Assembly (NCBI GenBank): GCA_900321265.1
Contig: ONVJ01000169.1
Span: 1-7,623, forward strand
Length of the DNA: 7,623 nt
DNA from: an uncultured Eubacteriales bacterium
GTDB taxonomy: Bacteria; Bacillota; Clostridia; Oscillospirales; CAG-272
Reading direction: 5' to 3'
Both the position numbers and the translations under genes were made by a program. The notes beneath the pieces were generated by a model that searched no databases, was not told where the DNA came from, and worked only from the letters and a program-made list of their open reading frames with translations. Numbering within the stretch: the first letter of the stretch is position 1; every line of letters starts with the position of its first letter. Below, one piece after another: positions 1 to 4,765 of the stretch.

Positions 1-132
1 ATGACCGGCGCGGACTGCCGTATGAGCAGTCGCGGACTGCGGCCTCACGGATGAGGTCCGGCCGTAATCCCGTGTCCGCGGCTCTTCAGCGGCTCTTCAG
101 CGGCTCTGCCGCGTCCCCGCGGAAGGTTTTTA
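1..132. other. GC-rich non-coding stretch upstream of the esterase gene
   Basis: No gene is supported here. Frame 1 is open only from base 1 to a TGA at 52-54, and frame 3 is open to about base 170, but neither shows a ribosome site or a recognisable protein, so both may be chance in GC-rich DNA. The stretch could include the tail of a gene that ends at or before the window edge. It carries an 11-bp tandem repeat and a possible terminator, listed separately. Confidence 0.5.
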
Positions 133-134
133 TT
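76..134 (+). terminator. Possible intrinsic terminator of an upstream gene
   Basis: CCGCGG at 76-81 can pair with CCGCGG at 117-122, and an inner GCGG (100-103)/CCGC (109-112) hairpin can stack inside it. The structure is followed after AAGG by five T's (127-131) and then ATT. The outer loop is long and the T-run is offset by four bases, so this is weaker than the other terminators in the window. If real, it insulates the esterase promoter from transcription entering from the left. Confidence 0.35.
78..107. repeat. 11-bp tandem repeat, about 2.7 copies
   Basis: GCGGCTCTTCA occurs at 78-88 and again exactly at 89-99, and a third partial copy (GCGGCTCT) runs 100-107. The repeats lie between the two CCGCGG arms of a possible hairpin. 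The unit is not a multiple of three, so it would shift frame if translated, which fits non-coding DNA. It could arise by polymerase slippage. No function is evident. Confidence 0.7.
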
Positions 135-161
135 GCGGTCGCGTCTGAAAAATGGTATAAT
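133..161 (+). promoter_or_regulatory. Sigma-70-type promoter of the esterase gene
   Basis: TATAAT at 156-161 is a perfect -10 element. Seventeen bases upstream, TTGCGG at 133-138 matches the first three and most important bases of the -35 consensus. Initiation would fall near 168, giving a leader of about 30 bases to the ATG at 199. No operator-like palindrome is seen around it, so constitutive or unrecognised control is likely. Confidence 0.75.
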
Positions 162-198
162 GGTCGCAAATAATACCTGAACGGGGGAAAACAACGTC

Positions 199-768
199 AT
201 GGAACTGAAAACGGCGCGCGGGCTCGCTCTTCTCTTCATAGGAAACTCTCACACATATCACCACGGGGTGCCGGAAAAGGTCGCGGCGCTTGCGGCCGCG
301 GAGGGATTCGATCCGAGAGTCGCGCAGCTGACGCACGGCGGATGGAGCCTGACGAAGCACCTGTCGGAGCCCGAGGTCCTGCCGAACATCAGGCTCGGAA
401 GCTACGACTACGTGATCCTGCAGGAGCGCACGCATCCCTTCGAGGAGCGCGACGCATACCTCGGGGCGGTGGCGAAGCTCGACGCCGAAATAAAAAAAGC
501 GGGAGCCCGGACGGTCATATACATGACCTGGGCGCCGCTTGACGATCCCGCCCGGCAGCCTTCGATCACCTCGCTCCAGCGCGAGTCGGCAAAGATGACC
601 GGCGCGCCGCTCGCCGAAGTCGGAGAGAGGCTCTGGCAGGGGGAGTTCCCGGCTCGGGAGTTCTTCTCGGACGACGGACACCACGCCTCCGACGCCGGCG
701 CCGCCTTCGCCGCAAAGGTGATCTGGGAGACGCTGAAGAAGGAAATCGGGGCGTCGGAAAGGGCCTGA
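199..768 (+). CDS. SGNH/GDSL-type hydrolase (small esterase)
   Basis: A 189-residue protein of the SGNH hydrolase fold, which cleaves esters (acetyl or acyl groups, often on sugars) with a Ser-His-Asp site. What shows this: a start strand ending in FIGNSH, where Ser17 is the predicted nucleophile of the GDS-like block; GGW at 47-49; VILQE at 72-76 where the Asn-bearing block III is usually found; and near the end DGHHASDAG (159-167), which fits the DxxH block with Asp159 and His162. Length is normal for a single-domain member. There is no signal peptide, so it should act in the cytoplasm. The ATG is preceded by GGGGGA at 183-188, about ten bases away, and by a good promoter. It appears monocistronic, ended by the hairpin at 803-849. 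The missing canonical Asn makes this resemble SGNH subgroups where Gln occupies that block. The substrate is unknown; a sugar O-acetyl esterase is one guess. Confidence 0.85.
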   Translation: MELKTARGLALLFIGNSHTYHHGVPEKVAALAAAEGFDPRVAQLTHGGWSLTKHLSEPEVLPNIRLGSYDYVILQERTHPFEERDAYLGAVAKLDAEIKKAGARTVIYMTWAPLDDPARQPSITSLQRESAKMTGAPLAEVGERLWQGEFPAREFFSDDGHHASDAGAAFAAKVIWETLKKEIGASERA

Positions 769-802
769 AAGTCGCCGGCGCGACGGTACGCGACGGTGTG
801 TC

Positions 803-849
803 TGTCGAGTCACTCGATATGATCTTGTCGAGTGACTCGACGTTTTTTT
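803..849 (+). terminator. Intrinsic terminator built from two inverted operator boxes
   Basis: GTCGAGTCACTCGA (804-817) is perfectly complementary to TCGAGTGACTCGAC (828-841). This gives a 14-bp stem, extendable by a T803-G842 wobble, with a 10-base loop (818-827). Seven T's follow directly at 843-849. It lies 35 bases after the esterase stop codon and faces the right way to end that transcript. The same two arms are also boxes 1 and 2 of the palindromic array, so one sequence may serve both RNA termination and protein binding. Confidence 0.75.
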
Positions 850-921
850 GTCGAGTGACTAGACAAATTATATTGATTTTTGTCGAGTGACTAGACAAAA
901 AGTGCGTCGTGCCACTTGACA
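803..921. promoter_or_regulatory. Array of five palindromic boxes, probable operators of the AlbA_2 regulator
   Basis: Five copies of a 15-bp palindrome of form GTCnAGTnACTnGAC are centred at 811, 834, 857, 889 and 913. Box 2 (827-841) is a perfect palindrome around its central G. Boxes 3 and 4 read GTCGAGTGACTAGAC (850-864 and 882-896) with one asymmetric position; box 4 extends to matching T5/A5 flanks, 877-901. Box 1 has the central base complemented and one edge mismatch. Box 5 (906-920) is degenerate, 11 of 15 matching box 4, and covers the first five bases of the -35 element. Centre spacings of 23, 23, 32 and 24 bp are near two or three helical turns, so bound dimers would sit roughly on one face. 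The position upstream of a gene for a predicted DNA-binding regulator suggests autoregulation, most simply repression. This is inference; no match to a named operator is claimed. Confidence 0.8.
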
Positions 922-944
922 AAACGCCTTCGGAGTGGTATAAT
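916..944 (+). promoter_or_regulatory. Perfect consensus sigma-70 promoter of the AlbA_2 regulator gene
   Basis: TTGACA at 916-921 and TATAAT at 939-944 are both full consensus hexamers separated by exactly 17 bases. Initiation is expected near 951, giving a leader of about 25 bases with AGGAGG at 962-967 before the ATG at 976. Such a strong promoter upstream of a regulator usually implies that it is held in check, and box 5 of the array overlaps its -35 element. Confidence 0.92.
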
Positions 945-975
945 TGCCCTGAAATCAGCCAAGGAGGCGAAAAAC

Positions 976-2433
976 ATGGCTATACCTGTTGATATAAATG
1001 ATCTTATCAACCGCACGATCGTTGAATCGACCAGAGTGGAATTCAAAGCGGACTGGAATCCTGAGCCGATCCTCCATACGATCTGCGCTTTTGCCAACGA
1101 TATTGACAATATGGGCGGCGGATATATCGTTGTCGGCGTCGAAGAAAAAGACGGCTCTCCCGTTTTCCCGATAAAGGGGATCGAACAGAACCGCATCGAC
1201 GGCATCGAGAAAAAACTCCGCGAGATCTGCAACTATCTGGAGCCCTTTTATCAGCCGGTCGCGGAACCCTTTTTGTTCGAGGGAAAGTATGTCCTCGTTT
1301 TATGGGTCACCGGGGGTTATTCGCGTCCCTATCAGGCATCGGTCTCTCTTTCCGAAAAGCGGTCTGAAAAGAAATACTATATCAGAAAAGCAAGCAATAC
1401 CGTCGCGGCGACTCCGGAAGAGCTGAAGCAGCTGTATTACGTTTCTTCCGACATACCCTTCGATGACAGACCAAATCTCGCGGCAGAGATCGAAGATCTC
1501 GATCTCGGTCTGATCCGCGAGCATCTGAAAAAGGTCGGCAGCGATCTGTACGCCTATTCGCTGAAGCAGGATCTCAACCGTCTCGCCGAGGATATGCAGC
1601 TCGTATCCGGCCCGTCCGAATTCCGGAAGCCTAAGAACGTGGGGCTTCTGATGTTTTCGGAACATCCCGAAAAATACTTCAAATACGCCCGTATCGAGGT
1701 GGTGGATATCCCCGACCCGACCGGGTCGAATATGACCGAAAAGCTTTTCACAGGTCCTATCCAGCGTCAGCTTACCGAGGCGCTGCTTTATATCAAAAAC
1801 TACGCTTTGAAGGAAGCCGTTATCAAGAACAGAGACAGGGCGGAAGCCGAACGTATCATGAACTATCCCTACGCGGCGGTCGAGGAGATCCTTTCAAACG
1901 CGGTCTATCACCGTTCTTATCAGATCAGCGAGCCGATCACCGTCCGGATCACCCCGGCGTCGATGGAGATCACAAGCTTCCCCGGGTTCGACAACAGTAT
2001 CACCGACGACAGTATCAAGGCGCTCGATATTCGCGCCAGAGCCTACCGAAACCGCAGGATCGGCGATTTTCTGAAGGAACTGAAGCTGACCGAAGGACGC
2101 AACACCGGTTTTCCGACCGCTTTTGCCTCGCTGCGTGAAAACGGCTCGGGTATGCCGGAGTTTGAAATGGACGCGACACGCGGATATCTTACTGTCAGGA
2201 TCCCCGTCCACCCCTACTTCGCTCCGAAAGACGAGGCGCGCAGCAGCGATTACGACGCAAAGATCCTGTCGATCCTTGAGAAAAAGCCGCTCAACCTGAC
2301 CGGCCTTTCGCAGGAAATGGGATACAAGGGGATCACGCAGAAGCTGAGAAAGGCAGTTGCGGCGCTGTGCGTTGCAGGGACGATCGAAAAGATCCCTACC
2401 GAAGAATCCGGAGTATTGCTTCGCCGGAAATAA
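976..2433 (+). CDS. AlbA_2 (Schlafen-like) / HATPase / winged-helix putative transcriptional regulator
   Basis: A 485-residue protein of the COG2865 type: predicted regulators that join a Schlafen-like AlbA_2 domain to a GHKL-type ATPase domain and a C-terminal helix-turn-helix. The AlbA_2 part spans about 8-150, with ESTRVEFK (17-24), FAN (39-41), GGGYIVVGV (47-55) and a closing YYIRKASNTVAATPEEL (134-150). The ATPase N-box is EEILSNAVYHRSY (303-315), with Glu303, Asn308 and His312 as key residues; a glycine-bearing segment EGRNTGFPTAF (373-383) and NGSGMPEFE (389-397) fits the rest of that fold. Residues 426-485 look like a winged helix. The start is the ATG at 976, with AGGAGG nine bases upstream. 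An in-frame TTG at 916 is rejected because it is the -35 box of the gene's own promoter. The gene is alone between an operator array and a terminator, so it probably controls itself; other targets are unknown. Less likely roles include nucleic-acid cleavage or phage defence, proposed for some Schlafen-like proteins. Confidence 0.88.
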   Translation: MAIPVDINDLINRTIVESTRVEFKADWNPEPILHTICAFANDIDNMGGGYIVVGVEEKDGSPVFPIKGIEQNRIDGIEKKLREICNYLEPFYQPVAEPFLFEGKYVLVLWVTGGYSRPYQASVSLSEKRSEKKYYIRKASNTVAATPEELKQLYYVSSDIPFDDRPNLAAEIEDLDLGLIREHLKKVGSDLYAYSLKQDLNRLAEDMQLVSGPSEFRKPKNVGLLMFSEHPEKYFKYARIEVVDIPDPTGSNMTEKLFTGPIQRQLTEALLYIKNYALKEAVIKNRDRAEAERIMNYPYAAVEEILSNAVYHRSYQISEPITVRITPASMEITSFPGFDNSITDDSIKALDIRARAYRNRRIGDFLKELKLTEGRNTGFPTAFASLRENGSGMPEFEMDATRGYLTVRIPVHPYFAPKDEARSSDYDAKILSILEKKPLNLTGLSQEMGYKGITQKLRKAVAALCVAGTIEKIPTEESGVLLRRK

Positions 2434-2490
2434 CCGCATCCCGCGAAGACAAGCGAACCGTCCGTCACGGATCCGGTAAAAAAATCAACA

Positions 2491-2543
2491 GGGGTTGCCA
2501 AAACACCGGAAGGGTGATCTGGCAGCCCCGTTTACTGTTTTTT
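2491..2543 (+). terminator. Intrinsic terminator, probably bidirectional between convergent genes
   Basis: GGGGTTGCCA (2491-2500) pairs with TGGCAGCCCC (2520-2529) over ten base pairs with one G-T wobble. CACC (2504-2507) and GGTG (2513-2516) form an inner extension. T-rich sequence follows (TTT at 2531-2533 and T6 at 2538-2543), ending the regulator transcript. Read on the minus strand, the same hairpin (with one mismatch) is followed six bases later by seven T's (complement of 2478-2484), so it can also stop the operon that ends at 2542. The two stop codons are only 108 bases apart. Confidence 0.85.
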
Positions 2544-3414
2544 ATTCCCCGATCTTCGCGAGCAGATATCTGCCCGTCTGCTCCATGAACTTCACGGCCT
2601 GCGGGATGTAGTCGTTCTTCCAGTTGCGAAGGAAGCCGTCTGCCTCGTAGGTGAAGTCGCCGGTGTAGTCGATCTCCTTGAGCGCTGCCATGATGGCGTC
2701 CCAGTTCATCTTTCCCTGCCCCGGAAGGAGATGGTCGTCGCCGGTGTAGCTGTTGTCGTGGACGTGCAGCGCGCCGAGCCTGTCGTGCCCGAGCAGCCGG
2801 ATGGCGTCCTCGGCCTCCTCGCCGATAAGGCTGACGTGGCCGAGGTCAAGGCAGGCGGTGACCCATTCGCTGTCGATCTCGTCGATGTAGGAGGCGAGGT
2901 CGGCGGCTCTCGATCCGACGTCGTCCGAGATGCATTTACGCTTGACCTCCTTCTGCCACATGTTCTCAAAGCCGATCTTCACCCCGGCGTTGCGCGCGAC
3001 CGGGATCAGCCCGCGGTAGTAGGCGAGGTTCATCTCCCTGGCCTCCTTCTCGAATCCCTTGAAGGGGAACCAGTGGAGCGGGTGGACGACGGCGACCCTG
3101 ACGCCCATCATTCCGGAGATCTCGATCGACTGCTCGATCCTCGGCTTTGCCACCTTCTCGCAGATCTCGGGATTGGCCCAGTTGAAGGAGAAAGGCGCGT
3201 GCGACTGGTTGAAGAAGATACCGTTTTCGTCGCAGAATTTCTTTCTCCGCTCGGTCACCTCACGCCAGTCGGGCTGAACGAGAGCGCTGGCGTCGCTGAC
3301 CATGTCGAACATCGAGTAGTCAAGGAAGTCGTATCCCGCGTCGTGCAGGATCTTTACGCCCGCCTCGAATCCGAATCTTGAGCATACGCCGCTCGTCTGA
3401 GTTGAAAGGTACAT
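2542..3414 (-). CDS. Sugar phosphate isomerase/epimerase, xylose-isomerase-like TIM barrel
   Basis: A 290-residue member of the AP-endonuclease-2/xylose-isomerase-like TIM-barrel superfamily, whose members isomerise or epimerise sugars and inositol derivatives with a divalent metal. Visible barrel-end motifs are SHAPF (71-75, His72), VVHPLHW (109-115, His111 and His114), GFEN (148-151, Glu150), CLDLGH (188-193, Asp190 and His193), LHVHDN (216-221, His217 and His219), DDHLLPGQG (226-234, His228) and TYEAD (255-259, Glu257). The Glu-Asp-His-Glu set fits the metal site, and the length is typical. The ATG has GGAGG at 3425-3429 (complement), ten bases upstream. There is no signal peptide, so it is cytoplasmic. 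It is the last gene of the minus-strand operon, 62 bases after the phosphoesterase, and is followed by the shared terminator. The exact reaction cannot be read off. Endonuclease IV is unlikely given the sugar-gene context. Confidence 0.85.
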   Translation of the reverse strand: MYLSTQTSGVCSRFGFEAGVKILHDAGYDFLDYSMFDMVSDASALVQPDWREVTERRKKFCDENGIFFNQSHAPFSFNWANPEICEKVAKPRIEQSIEISGMMGVRVAVVHPLHWFPFKGFEKEAREMNLAYYRGLIPVARNAGVKIGFENMWQKEVKRKCISDDVGSRAADLASYIDEIDSEWVTACLDLGHVSLIGEEAEDAIRLLGHDRLGALHVHDNSYTGDDHLLPGQGKMNWDAIMAALKEIDYTGDFTYEADGFLRNWKNDYIPQAVKFMEQTGRYLLAKIGE

Positions 3415-3476
3415 GGCTGATTTTCCTCCGTATATGTAAATAAAAATATCATGAGCATTCCCCGCTCAGCTGTCGG

Positions 3477-4559
3477 TCAGCTGTCGCGGATATCAAACCG
3501 TTTTCTGCAGTATTCCGGCCTTACCGAAAGCTCTCCGGCCGGGTCTATATCGATCACCGTCCCGCCGATGGCTTCGTCCCGGTAGTAGGTGGCGATGCCG
3601 GTCTTGACCCCGTAGGCGAAGACCGCGCCGCCGAACTTCAGGCAGATGTCGTTCTTATGCTCGTGCCCGGCGAAATAGCCGACCGTCCCGGCCTCGCGCG
3701 ACGTCCTGTAAAAGACCCCGTCCGAGTCGATCTTATGTATGTTGTGCTCGTAAATCCCGCCGTAGCCGTCCGGCCCGGTGTAGTCAAAATTCTCTTTGAA
3801 GACATATCCGGCTGCCTCTCTCGCCAGATCGTAGGCGGCGATCGGTATGTGCAGAAAGACCGCCGACGGGATCTTCCGGCCGTTCTCCGCCGCGATCGAC
3901 CCGGCCGCCGCGCGAAAGGCGGCGGTCTGGTCGGGAAAGATGCCATCGCGGTGCTCGACGAGGTCGTAGTCGATATTGTCGGGGGTTATCCCCTCCTCGG
4001 GAGCCCATGGATTGCCGACGTTGCGGCAGCCGTTCGTATCGAGGAAAAAGAGGGTGAAAACGTCTCTTCCGCCCGACATAATCCTGACAAAATAATTGCC
4101 GTGTCCCGTTACACCTCCGTCGGCGAAAAGGCAGTGCGGGCACTCCCCGAACATCTTCATCTGGCATCTGACGCCGATCCTCGACTCGTTGTCGTGGTTG
4201 CCGAAAACCGGCGCCCAGGGGATCCCGTATCCCTCCATCCTGCGGCAGAGGAGCTCGGACATCGCGCCGTCGTCGTCGAACTCGCCGTAGACGTTGTCGC
4301 CCGTCAGGGCGATGAGATCCGGCTTTGTCCGCTTCACAAGCTCATTTACATATTGAAAACAGCGCGCGTCCATGTCGGGGACGCCCTCTTTGAAGTATGT
4401 CCCCTTTATCTGGCGGTCTCTGGTCGGATTGCGGGTGCACCCGAGACCGATGATCTGCATGTCTGTCAGCTGAAGGATCCGGAAGAACCCCTTCCCGTCG
4501 GGGAACAAGAGTCTCCCGGCTTCGGGCAAGACTCTGCCCGGGTTTGTGCTTTCAGTCAT
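3477..4559 (-). CDS. Calcineurin-like metallophosphoesterase
   Basis: A 360-residue protein of the calcineurin-like phosphoesterase superfamily, dimetal enzymes that hydrolyse phosphomonoesters or diesters. Motifs in order: ILQLTDMQI (28-36), the first metal block with Asp33; LTGDNVYG (85-92) with Asp88; VFGNHDNE (118-125), the GNHD block with Asn121 and His122; FLHIPI (235-240) with His237; and YFAGHEHKND (295-304) with His299 and His301. The first block reads D-x-Q (Gln35) where most family members have D-x-H. I recall the same LTDMQ wording in clostridial relatives, so it is probably a subfamily trait, not decay. Architecture resembles the Dcr2/purple-acid-phosphatase-29-like group. No signal peptide is seen, implying cytoplasmic action. 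The ATG has GGAG at 4565-4568 (complement), a close five bases away. It sits between the glycosidase-like lipoprotein and the isomerase on the same strand, suggesting a role on a sugar phosphate or phosphodiester. The natural substrate is unknown. Confidence 0.87.
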   Translation of the reverse strand: MTESTNPGRVLPEAGRLLFPDGKGFFRILQLTDMQIIGLGCTRNPTRDRQIKGTYFKEGVPDMDARCFQYVNELVKRTKPDLIALTGDNVYGEFDDDGAMSELLCRRMEGYGIPWAPVFGNHDNESRIGVRCQMKMFGECPHCLFADGGVTGHGNYFVRIMSGGRDVFTLFFLDTNGCRNVGNPWAPEEGITPDNIDYDLVEHRDGIFPDQTAAFRAAAGSIAAENGRKIPSAVFLHIPIAAYDLAREAAGYVFKENFDYTGPDGYGGIYEHNIHKIDSDGVFYRTSREAGTVGYFAGHEHKNDICLKFGGAVFAYGVKTGIATYYRDEAIGGTVIDIDPAGELSVRPEYCRKRFDIRDS

Positions 4560-4765
4560 TTGTTCTCCAAGATGTCAAATATAATTTTATAAAAACCTCG
4601 TGTTTTTCCTGTTCCGCGTGAGCCCGCGGTTTTTTCTGTTTTTCAGCGGAAGAAGCGCCGCAGAAAGGCAAAAGCCGAAGAATCCCGGGCAATATCTGAG
4701 GTCTCCGTCATAAAAACTCCCGGGCTGTTAAAGAAGCCTGACTGTTTTGGAAGCTCCCTGTCCGC
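4560..4765. other. 206-bp gap inside the minus-strand operon, with small hairpins
   Basis: No gene is supported. Read on the plus strand, CCGCG (4614-4618) and CGCGG (4625-4629) form a 5-bp stem with a 6-base loop followed by six T's (4630-4635). That looks like a terminator, but no plus-strand gene ends there. On the minus strand (the transcribed one) the hairpin is not followed by a T-run, so it should not stop the operon but might stabilise the message. TCCCGGGC occurs twice (4683-4690 and 4728-4735). AT-rich bases just ahead of the phosphoesterase (about 4570-4592) might contain a weak internal promoter, but I find no -35/-10 pair with good spacing. Confidence 0.45.

Noticed and set aside
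1..54. Short frame starting ATG at base 1 as a gene
   Set aside because: Only 17 codons, no view of upstream signals, no recognisable product; at best the tail of a gene outside the window.
130..813. Minus-strand open frame of 227 codons opposite the esterase gene
   Set aside because: It mirrors the esterase gene, is arginine/proline-rich as expected for the antisense of GC-rich coding DNA, has no ribosome site and covers the esterase promoter.
803..921. CRISPR array or replication-origin iterons
   Set aside because: The repeats are palindromic, only 15 bp, unequal in spacing, with gaps far too short for spacers and no cas genes. No Rep protein or AT-rich melting region accompanies them, and promoter overlap fits operators better.
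2731..3381. Plus-strand open frame of 216 codons
   Set aside because: Antisense shadow of the isomerase gene, whose metal-site motifs and ribosome site are clear; the product is valine/aspartate-rich with no recognisable domain.
3467..3487. CAGCTGTCG repeated near the phosphoesterase stop codon
   Set aside because: A short two-copy duplication (3467-3475 and 3478-3486) without further structure; easily explained by slippage and of no evident role.
3657..4592. Plus-strand open frame of 311 codons
   Set aside because: Antisense to the phosphoesterase, which carries all the family motifs; no ribosome site or domain on this strand.
4591..4607. AAAAAC-CTCGT-GTTTTT inverted repeat as a terminator
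   Set aside because: The stem is almost all A-T and too weak to act alone; no GC-rich core precedes the T-run.
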